NCBI GenBank assembly: GCA_013376735.1
Contig: VINJ01000001.1
Coordinates: forward strand, 2,046,001 to 2,110,000
DNA length: 64,000 nt
Direction: 5' to 3'
DNA from: a bacterium Scap17
GTDB taxonomy: Bacteria; Pseudomonadota; Gammaproteobacteria; Pseudomonadales; Halomonadaceae
The translations under genes and the position numbers were made by a program. Positions 17,605-27,346 of this stretch are shown piece after piece. The notes under the pieces were generated by a model that made no database searches, was not told where the DNA came from, and saw only the letters and a list, made by a program, of their open reading frames with translations. Each line of letters starts with the position of its first letter. Position 1 is the first letter of the stretch.

Positions 17605-19392
17605 ATGCGCAGCCACTATTGCGGCAAACTGAACGAGACCCTGATCGATCAGGATGTCACTCTGTGCGGGTGGGTGCACCGCCGTCGCGACCACGGTGGC
17701 GTCATCTTCCTCGACATGCGCGACCGTGATGGCATTGCCCAGATCGTCGTCGATCCGGACACCGTCGATGCCTTCGCCACTGCCGACAAGGCGCGCAGCG
17801 AGTTCGTGCTGCGTATCAAGGGCCGTATCCGTCTGCGCCCGGAAGGCACCCAGAACCCGAACATGCCGACAGGCATGATCGAAGTGCTGGCCAAGGACGT
17901 CGAAGTGCTCAACACCGCACAGACGCCGCCGTTCCAGCTCGACGACCACAACAAGGTCGGTGAGGAAGTTCGCCTCAAGTATCGTTATGTCGACCTGCGT
18001 CGTCCCGACATGATCGAGAAGCTGCGTCTGCGCTCGCGCATCACTCACAGCGTGCGCGCCCAGCTCGAAGCCCTGGGCTTCCTCGACATCGAAACCCCGA
18101 TCCTGACACGTGCCACCCCGGAAGGTGCACGTGACTATCTGGTGCCGAGCCGCACCTACGCCGGCAGCTTCTTCGCGCTACCGCAGTCTCCGCAGCTGTT
18201 CAAGCAGCTGCTGATGGTCGCCGGTGTCGATCGTTACTATCAGATCGCCAAATGCTTCCGTGATGAAGACCTGCGTGCTGACCGTCAGCCGGAGTTCACC
18301 CAGATCGACCTCGAAGCCAGCTTCGTCGACGAGCAGGACATCATGGGCATGACCGAGACCATGATCCGTGGCCTCTACAAGGAAGTGCTCGATGTCGAGC
18401 TGGGTGACTTCCCGACCATGCCGTACTCCGAGGCCATCAGTCGCTTCGGTTCCGACAAGCCGGACCTGCGTATCCCGCTGGAACTGGTCGATGTCGATGA
18501 CTTGATGAGCGGCGTGGACTTCAAGGTCTTCTCCGGTCCAGCCAAGGACGACAAGGGCCGTGTCGCCGCGCTGCGTGTGCCGGGCGGTGCCAGCCTGTCA
18601 CGCAAGGAAATCGACGCCTACACCAAGTTCGTCGGGATCTACGGTGCCAAGGGGCTGGCGTGGATCAAGGTCAACGAACGTGCCAAGGGCGTCGAGGGGC
18701 TGCAGTCGCCGATCGTCAAGTTCATGGAAGACGTCGTGGATGACGTGTTGGACCGCTGTGGCGCCGTCGATGGCGACATCGTGTTTTTCGGTGCTGACAA
18801 GGCCAACATCGTGGCCGAGGCCATCGGTGCGCTGCGCGTCAAGCTGGGCGAAGACCTCAACCTCTACACCCGCGAATGGGCGCCGCTGTGGGTCGTCGAC
18901 TTCCCGATGTTCGAAGCCGATGCCAACGGCCGCCTGAGCGCGCTGCACCACCCGTTCACCGCGCCGTCCTGCACGCCGGAAGAGCTCAAGGCCAACCCGG
19001 AAGCGGCACTGTCTCGCGCCTACGACATGGTCATCAACGGTACCGAGCTGGGTGGCGGCTCCATCCGTATCCACGATCAGGCCATGCAGCGTACTGTGTT
19101 TGAAGTGCTGGGTATCGGTGAAGAAGAAGCGGAAGAGAAGTTCGGCTTCCTGCTCGACGCCCTGAAGTTCGGCGCGCCGCCCCACGGTGGCCTGGCCTTT
19201 GGTCTCGACCGCCTGGTGATGCTGATGACCGGCGCCAAGACCATTCGTGAAGTGATTGCCTTCCCGAAAACCCAGAGCGCCGGCTGCATGATGACCGACG
19301 CCCCGGGCGTAGTCAGCAGTGAGCAGCTCAAGGAGCTGAACATCCGTCTGCGTCAGAAGGTCAAGGTCGAGGACGAAAGCGGTCAGGCCTGA
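17605..19392 (+). CDS. aspS: Aspartate--tRNA ligase
   Basis: This is a class IIb aminoacyl-tRNA synthetase that charges tRNA with aspartate. The 595-residue protein has the N-terminal OB anticodon-binding domain ([20 protein letters not shown]), class II motif 2 ([18 protein letters not shown]), the bacterial GAD insertion and motif 3 ([12 protein letters not shown]). The start at 17605 ([11 protein letters not shown]) matches the family and follows AAGGAAT. The frame upstream to 17488 is non-coding leader. Whether the enzyme also charges tRNA-Asn cannot be read directly. A terminator follows at 19520. Confidence 0.97.
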   Translation: MRSHYCGKLNETLIDQDVTLCGWVHRRRDHGGVIFLDMRDRDGIAQIVVDPDTVDAFATADKARSEFVLRIKGRIRLRPEGTQNPNMPTGMIEVLAKDVEVLNTAQTPPFQLDDHNKVGEEVRLKYRYVDLRRPDMIEKLRLRSRITHSVRAQLEALGFLDIETPILTRATPEGARDYLVPSRTYAGSFFALPQSPQLFKQLLMVAGVDRYYQIAKCFRDEDLRADRQPEFTQIDLEASFVDEQDIMGMTETMIRGLYKEVLDVELGDFPTMPYSEAISRFGSDKPDLRIPLELVDVDDLMSGVDFKVFSGPAKDDKGRVAALRVPGGASLSRKEIDAYTKFVGIYGAKGLAWIKVNERAKGVEGLQSPIVKFMEDVVDDVLDRCGAVDGDIVFFGADKANIVAEAIGALRVKLGEDLNLYTREWAPLWVVDFPMFEADANGRLSALHHPFTAPSCTPEELKANPEAALSRAYDMVINGTELGGGSIRIHDQAMQRTVFEVLGIGEEEAEEKFGFLLDALKFGAPPHGGLAFGLDRLVMLMTGAKTIREVIAFPKTQSAGCMMTDAPGVVSSEQLKELNIRLRQKVKVEDESGQA

Positions 19393-19519
19393 TTCAGCGG
19401 CGCATGACCGAGAGAGTGACTGGTGGGGCCGTCTGGACTGATTCGATCAGACAAGGGCGGTTCCGCGGTGGCGGGTTTGCCCCTGTGGCCTGATAGACTA
19501 GGGGGCGAGCAAGCCCGAC

Positions 19520-19584
19520 AAGGCGGTGCGAGACTGTTTGCTGGCGTTCACGTCAGGCAATGACAGTGTCGCACCGCCTTTTTT
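19520..19584 (+). terminator. Rho-independent terminator after aspS
   Basis: The 12-bp GC-rich stem AAGGCGGTGCGA with its complement extends past one mismatch by 5 bp, has a loop of about 20 nt and is followed by a run of six T. It separates aspS from ruvC. Confidence 0.88.
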
Positions 19585-19596
19585 GTGGCATGGTGG

Positions 19597-19612
19597 CTGG
19601 TTATATACACAG
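19597..19612 (+). promoter_or_regulatory. LexA-like SOS box before ruvC
   Basis: CTGGTTATATACACAG fits the LexA pattern CTGT-N8-ACAG with one change in the left half. The surrounding 20-mer matches 15 of 20 positions of the E. coli consensus by my count. It lies about 60 bp before the ruvC ATG. LexA control of ruvAB is known in E. coli; control of ruvC here is inference. Confidence 0.5.
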
Positions 19613-19672
19613 TAAGAGCGATGGCGCGATGATGAAAGCGAAGGTGGAAGGTGTGAGAGACGAGGCGGCAGC

Positions 19673-20251
19673 ATGATCATTCTTGGCATCGACCCGGGCT
19701 CACGTCTGACCGGGTATGGGGTTCTGGATGTCTCTGCGGCTCAGCCTCGCTATGTGGACAGTGGCTGCATCCGCATGTCACAGGTCAGCCTGGATCAGCG
19801 TCTGGCGCAGATCTATGCCGGCATCAGCGAGGTGATCGCCCTGCATCGCCCCGCGGAATTCGCCATCGAGCAGGTCTTCATGTCCAAGAACGCCGATTCG
19901 GCGCTCAAGCTGGGTCAGGCGCGCGGGGCTGCCATCGTGTGTGCAGCCAACCACGGCTTGCCGGTATTCGAGTACGGCCCGCGGCAGATCAAGCAGGCCG
20001 TGACCGGTACCGGTGCCGCCGAGAAGTCTCAGGTGCAGCATATGATCACGCATACGCTCAAGCTCTCCGCCACGCCACAGGCCGATGCCGCCGATGCGCT
20101 GGCCATCGCCTTGACGCATTGTTTTACGCGTCGACGCCTGACGCCCGGCAATGACCAGCTGGAAGCCTTGGGGCTGGGGAATACCAGTCGACGCAAGGGA
20201 ACCCGCGTGCGACGTAGCAGCAGCTGGCGAGACTTCGAGCCTGACGCCTGA
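19673..20251 (+). CDS. ruvC: Crossover junction endodeoxyribonuclease RuvC
   Basis: It is the Holliday junction resolvase, a dimer that makes paired nicks in the four-way junction moved by RuvAB. The 192-residue protein begins [15 protein letters not shown] (catalytic Asp7). It has the FAIEQVF segment (Glu near 66) and the late acidic pair in [13 protein letters not shown]. The C-terminus is about 20 residues longer than E. coli RuvC and basic ([12 protein letters not shown]). It leads the ruvC, ruvA, ruvB order. yebC, often found between aspS and ruvC in gammaproteobacteria, is absent. Confidence 0.96.
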   Translation: MIILGIDPGSRLTGYGVLDVSAAQPRYVDSGCIRMSQVSLDQRLAQIYAGISEVIALHRPAEFAIEQVFMSKNADSALKLGQARGAAIVCAANHGLPVFEYGPRQIKQAVTGTGAAEKSQVQHMITHTLKLSATPQADAADALAIALTHCFTRRRLTPGNDQLEALGLGNTSRRKGTRVRRSSSWRDFEPDA

Positions 20252-20563
20252 CATGCCGCTGAGCGACAAATGCGGTATTGTGCTCAATTAGTAGCGATTT
20301 TTCAGTCACTTGTAGAGTGTCTGCCGAGCCTGGCAGCAGCCGATTGCGTGATGCGCCAAGCCGCGCGGCATCAGGCTTCGGGTCCTCACCCAAGGTATGA
20401 CTGTCAGAAAGATGCGACAAATTCGTCGTGACACTGGGACATGCCGCCTGCGCTTCATCTTTGGTAGGCTTGCCCGCATTGTAACAATCCGTGCAGAGAA
20501 TCGGGTCTGCGAGCAGCACGATCCCACCGAACACGTTCTCTGCCGAGCAAGGACAGCCGCAAC
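20252..20563. other. Intergenic region between ruvC and ruvA
   Basis: These 312 bp contain no supported gene. The short minus-strand frames overlap ruvC codons and lack ribosome sites. No LexA box or clear terminator was found. A TTGCCC...TGTAAC pair near 20470-20485 is too weak to call a promoter. Confidence 0.4.
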
Positions 20564-21178
20564 ATGATTGGACGCCTGACCGGGACATTGCTGGAAAAAC
20601 AACCGCCGCAGCTGGTGCTTGACGTACAGGGTGTCGGTTATGAACTGGAAGCTTCGATGAACACCCTGTTGGGCTTGCCGGCCGTGGGCGAGCATTGTCA
20701 GCTTTACACCCACTTGGTGGTGCGCGAAGACGCGCAGTTGCTGTATGGCTTCGGCAAGGAGCCCGAGCGTCGTCTGTTCCGTGAATTGATCAAGATCTCC
20801 GGTGTCGGCCCGCGTCTGGCGCTGGCGATTCTGTCGGGAATGGAGCAGTCCGATTTCATTCGCTGTGTTCACGACGAAGATAGCCGAGCGCTGACACGAC
20901 TGCCGGGCGTCGGCAAGAAGACAGCGGATCGACTGATCATCGAGATGCGCGATCGCCTCAAGCATTGGACGCTGCCGGCGGATGATGGCCTTGATGAAAT
21001 GGCGCGTGCTTCCCAGCCACAACCGCCGGTCACCCATCCTCTGGCGGATGCCGAAGCCGCACTGGTGTCTCTGGGCTACAAGCCTGTCGAGGCGGCCAAG
21101 ATGCTCTCCGGGCTCGAGACTGGCGCCTCCACGGAAGCGCTCATCAAGGCGGCGCTGGCGCGCAAGATGGCCAGCTGA
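20564..21178 (+). CDS. ruvA: Holliday junction branch migration protein RuvA
   Basis: It binds Holliday junctions as a tetramer and loads the RuvB motor. The 204-residue protein has the N-terminal OB domain (MIGRLTGTLLEKQPPQLVLD), tandem helix-hairpin-helix motifs (ISGVGPRLALAIL and LPGVGKKTADRLI), a flexible linker, and the C-terminal three-helix domain that contacts RuvB. The ATG at 20564 follows AAGGAC at about 10 nt. Confidence 0.96.
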   Translation: MIGRLTGTLLEKQPPQLVLDVQGVGYELEASMNTLLGLPAVGEHCQLYTHLVVREDAQLLYGFGKEPERRLFRELIKISGVGPRLALAILSGMEQSDFIRCVHDEDSRALTRLPGVGKKTADRLIIEMRDRLKHWTLPADDGLDEMARASQPQPPVTHPLADAEAALVSLGYKPVEAAKMLSGLETGASTEALIKAALARKMAS

Positions 21179-21418
21179 GGCCCCGCCGGAGCAGCAAACA
21201 TGCACCCTATAGTTTCCGTGAAGGAAACGGTGCATCGTGATTGGATTTATTGACTAGGGATTGGCAGGTTACTGGGGTAGAAAGTGCGCGCTTGAACGAA
21301 GATGCGCTAGATCGTTGCACCGCCCTGGCCAACCTTGCCACCTGCCACTGACGCATGTTCATGGCCCATGATCCGCGCCATGTGCGTGACCTGCGTCATC
21401 AGGAGTTGAGCAAGCATC

Positions 21419-22462
21419 ATGATGGAGTCGGACCGACTGATCTCCGCGGCGACGCATGATCCGGAAGAGCGGATCGATCGCGCCAACCGGCCACGCACGC
21501 TGAGTGACTACATCGGACAGCCCATCGTCCGCGAGCAGATGGAAATCTTCATCAGTGCCGCACGAGGACGAGGCGACAGTCTGGATCACACCCTGGTCTT
21601 TGGCCCACCCGGTCTCGGCAAGACGACGCTGGCGCACATCATCGCCAGCGAGATGAGTGTCGATATCAAGTCGACCTCCGGGCCGGTGCTGGAACGGGCA
21701 GGGGATCTGGCAGCGATGCTGACCAACCTGCAGGAAGGCGATGTCCTGTTCATCGACGAGATTCACCGCCTGTCACCGGCCGTCGAGGAGGTGCTCTATC
21801 CGGCGATGGAAGATTACCAGCTCGACATCATGATCGGTGAAGGGCCCGCGGCCCGCTCGATCAAGCTTGAACTGCCACGATTTACCCTGGTGGGCGCGAC
21901 GACGCGCGCGGGGCTGCTGACGGCGCCACTGCGCGATCGCTTCGGCATCGTTCAACGCCTCGAGTTCTACGATATCGAGTCACTCACCGACATCGTGGCG
22001 CGCAGTGCCAGGCTTTCCGGCATGGAAGTCGAGATGGAAGGGGCGCTGGAGATTGCGCGTCGCTCCCGCGGCACGCCGCGTATCGCCAATCGCCTGCTGC
22101 GCCGGGTGCGTGACTTCGCCGAAGTGCGCTCGGATGGCCGCTTGACGCTGGAAGTGGCCGACAAGGCACTCAACATGCTCAACGTCGACAGTCACGGCCT
22201 GGATCATATGGACCGTCGACTGCTGTTGGCGATGATCGAGAAGTTCGATGGCGGGCCGGTCGGGGTCGATTCACTGGCGGCGGCCATCGGGGAAGAGCGC
22301 GATACCATCGAGGATGTGCTGGAGCCCTATCTGATTCAACAGGGCTTCATGATGCGCACGGCGCGCGGGCGTCTGATCACACGCTCGGCCTATCTGCACT
22401 TCGGGATCACCCCACGTGAAGAGCAGGCACGGCTGGGACAGGAAGGAAATGATGCGTCATGA
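21419..22462 (+). CDS. ruvB: Holliday junction ATP-dependent helicase RuvB
   Basis: It is an AAA+ motor that drives branch migration with RuvA. The 347-residue protein has Walker A ([10 protein letters not shown]), Walker B (LFIDEIHRL), sensor 1 (GATTRAG), the arginine finger region (LRDRFG) and the C-terminal winged helix. A second in-frame ATG at 21422 is an equal alternative start; AGGAG lies at 21401-21405. The stop overlaps the ybgC start by 4 bp. Confidence 0.96.
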   Translation: MMESDRLISAATHDPEERIDRANRPRTLSDYIGQPIVREQMEIFISAARGRGDSLDHTLVFGPPGLGKTTLAHIIASEMSVDIKSTSGPVLERAGDLAAMLTNLQEGDVLFIDEIHRLSPAVEEVLYPAMEDYQLDIMIGEGPAARSIKLELPRFTLVGATTRAGLLTAPLRDRFGIVQRLEFYDIESLTDIVARSARLSGMEVEMEGALEIARRSRGTPRIANRLLRRVRDFAEVRSDGRLTLEVADKALNMLNVDSHGLDHMDRRLLLAMIEKFDGGPVGVDSLAAAIGEERDTIEDVLEPYLIQQGFMMRTARGRLITRSAYLHFGITPREEQARLGQEGNDAS

Positions 22463-22893
22463 CATCTGAAGACGCTGGAAATACGTTGAAGGGGGAAGCT
22501 GCATGTTTTCACCACACTGTGCGCGTCTACATCGAGGATACTGATGCCGGTGGCATCGTCTACTACGTAAATTATCTGCGCTTCATGGAACGTGCGCGCA
22601 GTGAATGGTTGCGTGCTAAGGGCTTCACGCAGCAAGCCTTGCTTGAAAAAGGCATTCAGTTGGTAGTACACAGTGTAACAAATCGTTATCTTCGTCCTGC
22701 GCACCTGGATGACCTGCTGACCGTGACGGCAACGGCAGGCGCCTTGCGCGGTGCACGCTTGACGTTCACCCAGAAGGCGCTGCGCGGTGAGCAGATCTTG
22801 AGCGAAGCGGAAGTCGTGATTGCTTGCGTCGATGCCACGACCTTGCGCCCCAGGCGCTGGCCCGGGGAATTGCTCGCGGCTCTTGAGGTCTGA
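22459..22893 (+). CDS. ybgC: Tol-Pal-associated acyl-CoA thioesterase YbgC
   Basis: This is a hotdog-fold thioesterase of the 4-hydroxybenzoyl-CoA thioesterase family. The 144-residue protein has the motif [20 protein letters not shown], with the catalytic Asp and the helix that covers the active site. It overlaps ruvB by ATGA and precedes tolQ, the usual first position of the tol-pal cluster. It acts on acyl-CoA or acyl-ACP at the inner membrane face; the physiological substrate is not certain. Confidence 0.93.
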   Translation: MTSEDAGNTLKGEAACFHHTVRVYIEDTDAGGIVYYVNYLRFMERARSEWLRAKGFTQQALLEKGIQLVVHSVTNRYLRPAHLDDLLTVTATAGALRGARLTFTQKALRGEQILSEAEVVIACVDATTLRPRRWPGELLAALEV

Positions 22894-23015
22894 GACCACA
22901 AGGCGCGATGAGGCCGCTGTCAGCCAGGCACAGAGACGCCAGGCTGATGAACAGATTATTTATCGTGTCACTGAGTGACGGTGGCACAGACTGAACCAAG
23001 TAAAGAGGGATTTCC

Positions 23016-23705
23016 GTGGAAGATTCGATGTCGATCATTTCGCTGTTCGCGAACGCCAGTCTGGTCGTTCAGGCAGTCATGTTGCTGTTGCTGGCAGCTT
23101 CCATTGCATCCTGGGTGGTGATCTTTCAGCGCGGGATGGCATTGTCCCGTGCCAAGCAGGCTTACGCGGTCTTTGAAAAGCGCTTCTGGTCCGGGGTCGA
23201 CCTCAATCACCTCTATCGTGAATTGCCGGCAGATGAAGAATCCACCCCGGGGGCCCATGGCGTATTCCGTGCCGGCTTCCGCGAGTACAGCCGCCTCAAG
23301 CCCAAGTCCAGCAATGCCGATGCGGTGATGGATGGCGTACAACGCAGCATGCGCGTCACGCTGTCACGTGAAGAAGAGCGCCTCAACGTGCACCTGCCAT
23401 TTCTGGCCACGGTCAGCTCCGTCAGCCCCTATGTCGGTCTGTTCGGAACCGTGTGGGGCATCATGGGCTCCTTCCAGGCACTGGGTACGGCTCAGCAGGC
23501 AACTCTGACCACCGTTGCCCCCTGGATTGCCGAAGCACTTGTCGCGACTGCCATGGGCCTGTTCGCCGCCATCCCGGCCGTCATCTTCTACAACCGTCTG
23601 GCGAGTCGTGCTGATCAGCTGCTGGGTCGCTATGAAGATTTCGCCGAAGAGCTTCACTCCATTCTGCATCGTAATCTGCACGGTCGTGGCAGCAACGACG
23701 CTTGA
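23016..23705 (+). CDS. tolQ: TolQ, Tol-Pal proton channel subunit
   Basis: This is an inner-membrane protein of the MotA/TolQ/ExbB family that forms the proton-driven motor with TolR. The 229-residue protein has one N-terminal membrane helix (residues about 12-35), a cytoplasmic loop and two further helices (about 128-155 and 168-195) with the family LFGTVWGIM motif. The GTG at 23016 follows AAAGAGGGA at good spacing; ATG at 23028 is the alternative. tolR follows 14 bp downstream. Confidence 0.95.
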   Translation: MEDSMSIISLFANASLVVQAVMLLLLAASIASWVVIFQRGMALSRAKQAYAVFEKRFWSGVDLNHLYRELPADEESTPGAHGVFRAGFREYSRLKPKSSNADAVMDGVQRSMRVTLSREEERLNVHLPFLATVSSVSPYVGLFGTVWGIMGSFQALGTAQQATLTTVAPWIAEALVATAMGLFAAIPAVIFYNRLASRADQLLGRYEDFAEELHSILHRNLHGRGSNDA

Positions 23706-23719
23706 AGGGAGGCGAGTCA

Positions 23720-24166
23720 ATGAAAGGACCGTATAGCAGAGGCCACAAGCGCAAGCTGTCCTCCGAGATCAATGTGGTGCCCTTCATCGACGTCATGTTG
23801 GTGTTGCTGGTCATCTTCATGATCACCGCGCCGATGATGACGCAGGGGGTTCAGGTCGAATTGCCCAAGGTCACTTCAAAGCCGATCGACAACCCCGACG
23901 ATGTGACACCGCTGATCGTCTCGCTGGATGACAGTGGCAATTACTACATCGACCTGGGATCGGATGAAGACAAGCGCACTCCGGTGGCACTGGATGAACT
24001 GGGCAGCAAGGTCGCCGCCATCGTGGCCGAGAAGCCCAAGACGCCCGTGCTGGTGAAAGGTGCCAAGACAGCGCCCTATGGCGATGTCATGGGACTGATG
24101 AGTACGCTGCAAGGTGCCGGTGTTCCCAATGTCGGGCTGATTTCAGAACCGCCGAATGAGGGCTGA
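23720..24166 (+). CDS. tolR: TolR, Tol-Pal motor subunit
   Basis: It is the partner of TolQ in the proton channel, with one membrane helix and a periplasmic domain. The 148-residue protein has the conserved INVVPFIDVMLVLLVIF segment with the proton-carrying Asp in the membrane helix, then the periplasmic fold. The ATG at 23720 is preferred because GAAGGGAGG at 23704-23712 is its ribosome site; the frame upstream starts with a TTG inside that site. It is followed 3 bp later by tolA. Confidence 0.95.
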   Translation: MKGPYSRGHKRKLSSEINVVPFIDVMLVLLVIFMITAPMMTQGVQVELPKVTSKPIDNPDDVTPLIVSLDDSGNYYIDLGSDEDKRTPVALDELGSKVAAIVAEKPKTPVLVKGAKTAPYGDVMGLMSTLQGAGVPNVGLISEPPNEG

Positions 24167-24169
24167 TGA

Positions 24170-25339
24170 ATGAGTCAGCCAGAGATTGAAAAACGGGTCG
24201 GGTTGGGATTGCCTGTCGTGCTTGCCGTTGGCCTGCACTTGGGCATCCTGATTCTGACTCTGGTGAGTTGGCCAGAATCCGAACCGGAGAAGACCAACAC
24301 CACCATCGTCAACGCGACACTGGTCAGTACCGAGACCACGACCAATCAGGCCCAGCAGGCGAAGTCCAGCAAGGCGCGTGATGCGGCCGAAGAATCGGAT
24401 CAACGCCAGAGCGCCAAGGAAGAGGCGGCCAGAGAGGCAGAGCTTGTAGCGGAACAGCAACGCAGCGCCGCCGAGGAAAAGGCGGCTGTCCAGAAGGCGC
24501 AACAGCAAAAGGCGGCTGAGCAGGCTAAGGCGGCTGAGCAGTTGAGGACTGAGCAGGCGGCTGCCGAAAAGGCCAAGGCAGAAGCGGCCAGGCGTGCAGA
24601 GGAAGCCAAGGCGATTGCCCTTGATCGCAAGAAGGCCGAAGCGGAAAAGCAGGCCAAGGCCGATGCCTTGAAGAAGGCTGAAGCCGAAAAGGCTGCCAAG
24701 GCCAAGGCTGAAGCCGAAAAGGCTGCCAAGGCCAAGGCGGAAGCCGAAAAGGCTGCCAAGGCCAAGGCCGAAGCCGAAAAGGCCGCCAAGGAAAAAGCCG
24801 CAGAAGAAGCGCGCAAGAAAGCGGAAGCCGAAAAGGCAGCCAAGGCCAAGGCAGCAGCGGAGAAGGCCGAGAAGGAAAAGGCAGCCAAGGCCAAGGCGGC
24901 GGAAGAAGCGCGCAAGAAAGCGGCCGCTGAGGCCGCACGCCAGAAGGCGCTTGCCGAGAAAGCGGCGCAGGCCTCTGCCGGCTCGCTGGATAGCCTGATA
25001 GACAGTGAAAGCGACGCCATCAGCGGCGCCAAACAGGCCGCTCAGGCAGCCAACAGCTTCGAGAGTCTGCTCAAGAAGTATGTCGGACAGAATTGGAATC
25101 GGCCCTCGGGCTCCGTTCCCGGTATGACGGTCACGCTGAGAGTGTCATTGTTGCCGACAGGCGAATTGGTGTCGGCTGCGGTCAGCAAGAGCAGTGGTAA
25201 CGCCGCCTTCGATCGCTCCGCGGTTCAGGCGATCCAGAAAGCAGCGCCGTTTACCGAGATGCAGGACCTGCCGGCTGGTGCCAAGAGCCAGTTCCGAAAC
25301 TTCAACCTGTACTTCAATCCAGAGGACCTGGGCCGATGA
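24170..25339 (+). CDS. tolA: TolA, inner membrane-periplasm spanning protein
   Basis: It links the TolQR motor to TolB and Pal at the outer membrane. The 389-residue protein has a short cytoplasmic start, a membrane helix at about 14-32, and a long Ala/Lys/Glu-rich helical domain (about 60-285) with the repeated [11 protein letters not shown] pattern. The compact C-terminal TolA domain (about 293-389, [14 protein letters not shown] onward) follows. The helical domain contains a DNA-level repeat at 24677-24796. It overlaps tolB by ATGA. Confidence 0.95.
   Translation: MSQPEIEKRVGLGLPVVLAVGLHLGILILTLVSWPESEPEKTNTTIVNATLVSTETTTNQAQQAKSSKARDAAEESDQRQSAKEEAAREAELVAEQQRSAAEEKAAVQKAQQQKAAEQAKAAEQLRTEQAAAEKAKAEAARRAEEAKAIALDRKKAEAEKQAKADALKKAEAEKAAKAKAEAEKAAKAKAEAEKAAKAKAEAEKAAKEKAAEEARKKAEAEKAAKAKAAAEKAEKEKAAKAKAAEEARKKAAAEAARQKALAEKAAQASAGSLDSLIDSESDAISGAKQAAQAANSFESLLKKYVGQNWNRPSGSVPGMTVTLRVSLLPTGELVSAAVSKSSGNAAFDRSAVQAIQKAAPFTEMQDLPAGAKSQFRNFNLYFNPEDLGR
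24677..24796 (+). repeat. Tandem 30-bp repeat inside tolA
   Basis: There are four adjoining copies of a 30-bp unit beginning GCTGAAGCCGAAAAGG, three nearly identical and the last diverged. They encode the 10-residue helix repeat [10 protein letters not shown]. Near identity at the DNA level suggests recent duplication and likely copy-number variation between strains. Confidence 0.85.
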
Positions 25340-26628
25340 GACGATTGACCGCATGGATGATGGCAGCCGCCTTGCTGGCAGTGACCAGCCTGGCAAGAGC
25401 TAACCTGACCATCGAGATCACCAAGGGCAATGACAGCGCCACACCTATCGCTGTCGTGCCGTTCGAGAATCTGACCGGGGGAAGTCTGCCGCAGGACCTC
25501 GCACGTATCATCTCCGATGATCTGGCGCGCAGTGGCCAGTTCGACCCGATCAAGCGCGACAATCTGATCGCGTTGCCGGGCACGACGCAGGACGTCTTCG
25601 TCAATGACTGGAAGCGCCTAGGGGCCAGTTACCTCGTGGTGGGGCAGGTAAAGTCGGCCAGCAATGGTGGTTATAGCATCCAGTATGAGCTGATGGACGT
25701 GCTGGGCAACAAGCGCATGCTTGGCGAAGTCATCACCGGAAGCAATGGTGAGCTGCGCGCGCGTGGCCATTATATGAGCGATGAAATATTTGAGGAAATC
25801 ACTGGAATTCGCGGTGCTTTCTCGACAAAAATCGCATACATTACCGCCAATGGTGTTGGCGACAATATTCGTTTTGCCCTGTACGTGGCGGATTCAGATG
25901 GCCACAATAGTCAGGAGATTCTGGCCTCCGATGAACCGATCATGTCACCGGCATGGTCGCCGGATGGCAAGAAGCTGGCCTATGTCAGTTTTGAAGCCGA
26001 ACGTCCCGCTATCTATGTGCAGGAATTGGGCAGTGGTCGTCGTGCAAAACTGACAGGTTTCCGAGGTATCAATGGTGCTCCGGCCTGGTCACCGGATGGA
26101 CGTAAACTGGCAATGGCATTGTCAAAGGATGGCCAGCCGGAAATCTATGTGATGGATATTGCCAGCCGTCAGTTCCAGCGTCTGACCAACAATTCTGCGA
26201 TCGATACCGAACCGGATTGGTTGCCAGATGGCAGCGGTATGGTGTTCACCTCTGATCGTGCAGGCTCCCCACAGATCTATCGACTTGATCTGTCCGGCGG
26301 CACGGAGCGTGTGACATATACCGGCAATTACAACTCCCGCGGGCGCATCTCACCCGATGGAGAGAACCTGTTCATGATCAACCGCGCAGGCAACGGTTAT
26401 CAGGTTGCCAAGCAAGATCTGAAGAGCGGTCGGGTTACCTCCCTGACCGATAGTCAGTGGGATGAATCACCAAGTGTTGCGCCGAATGGCACTATGGTGA
26501 TATATGCCACTCAGCAAGGAACCCGCGGGGTCCTGGGCCAGGTGTCGGCAGACGGAAGGGCACAATTCTCCCTGCCGTCAGCACAAGGCGACGTGCGTGA
26601 ACCTGCGTGGTCGCCGTTCCTGAACTAA
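25336..26628 (+). CDS. tolB: TolB, periplasmic beta-propeller of Tol-Pal
   Basis: This periplasmic protein binds Pal and the TolA C-terminus. The 430-residue protein has a signal peptide ([22 protein letters not shown]), an N-terminal alpha/beta domain (about 23-160), and a six-bladed propeller with repeated [13 protein letters not shown]-type motifs. It overlaps tolA by 4 bp, and pal follows at 26699. Confidence 0.96.
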   Translation: MRRLTAWMMAAALLAVTSLARANLTIEITKGNDSATPIAVVPFENLTGGSLPQDLARIISDDLARSGQFDPIKRDNLIALPGTTQDVFVNDWKRLGASYLVVGQVKSASNGGYSIQYELMDVLGNKRMLGEVITGSNGELRARGHYMSDEIFEEITGIRGAFSTKIAYITANGVGDNIRFALYVADSDGHNSQEILASDEPIMSPAWSPDGKKLAYVSFEAERPAIYVQELGSGRRAKLTGFRGINGAPAWSPDGRKLAMALSKDGQPEIYVMDIASRQFQRLTNNSAIDTEPDWLPDGSGMVFTSDRAGSPQIYRLDLSGGTERVTYTGNYNSRGRISPDGENLFMINRAGNGYQVAKQDLKSGRVTSLTDSQWDESPSVAPNGTMVIYATQQGTRGVLGQVSADGRAQFSLPSAQGDVREPAWSPFLN

Positions 26629-26698
26629 ACCACTAGAATGCAACTGAGCCTCCAAGAAAGGCTTGGCATTCGTACCCATTAGAGCAAGGAGTTTCACA

Positions 26699-27208
26699 AT
26701 GCAGTTCACCCCGTATGCAAAAGGTCTGTTGGTTGCCCTGTCCCTGAGCGTGATGGCAGGTTGTTCCAGCAGCGGCGGCGCTCAGGACGGCGACATGGAT
26801 TCAGCCAACAGCGGTGCGAACACTGCCGGCATGAATACTGGTGCCAACACCAACGCCAACCAGATGAGCAACGCCACCATGCCTGACGTGCGTACCATCT
26901 ACTTCGCCTTCAACAAGGACACCATCCGTCCTGAGTTTGAAAGCGTCCTGATGGGTCACGCTCAGTACCTGAAAGCCAACACCAGCGCCAATGTCGTTCT
27001 GGAAGGCCACGCTGATGAGCGCGGTACTCGTGAATACAACCTGGGTCTGGGCGAGCGTCGTGCCAAGTCTGTCGCACGCTTCCTGACTGTCCAGGGCGTG
27101 TCTCCGTCACAGATCGAGATCGTCTCCTACGGTGAAGAGCGTCCGGCAGTCCAGGGCCACGGCGAGTCTTCCTATGCCAAGAACCGTCGTGTGGTCTTCG
27201 ACTACTAA
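26699..27208 (+). CDS. pal: Pal, peptidoglycan-associated lipoprotein
   Basis: This outer-membrane lipoprotein anchors to peptidoglycan through an OmpA-like domain. The 169-residue protein has a lipobox (VMAGC, Cys at 21), an Asn/Ala/Gly/Met-rich linker (about 22-60), then the OmpA_C fold (IYFAFNKDTI ... LEGHADERGTREYNLGLGERRA). The start at 26699 has AAGGAG at 26686-26691; the open frame begins 12 codons earlier without support. Confidence 0.96.
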   Translation: MQFTPYAKGLLVALSLSVMAGCSSSGGAQDGDMDSANSGANTAGMNTGANTNANQMSNATMPDVRTIYFAFNKDTIRPEFESVLMGHAQYLKANTSANVVLEGHADERGTREYNLGLGERRAKSVARFLTVQGVSPSQIEIVSYGEERPAVQGHGESSYAKNRRVVFDY

Positions 27209-27346
27209 GCACGGTTCATCTCCGCGACTCTCTCATGAGGCGTGGAGACGCTAGAAACTTGTGTTGAGCTGGCCCGGGCAAGAGGCGTGACCTTGAACCC
27301 CGGGCTTGCTTGCGCGATACCATGATGATTCGGCGGAGCCGACAGC

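Noticed and set aside
20252-20563. LexA box in the ruvC-ruvA gap
   Set aside because: CTGTCAGAAAGATGCG near 20399 has only the left half-site; no matching right half is present.
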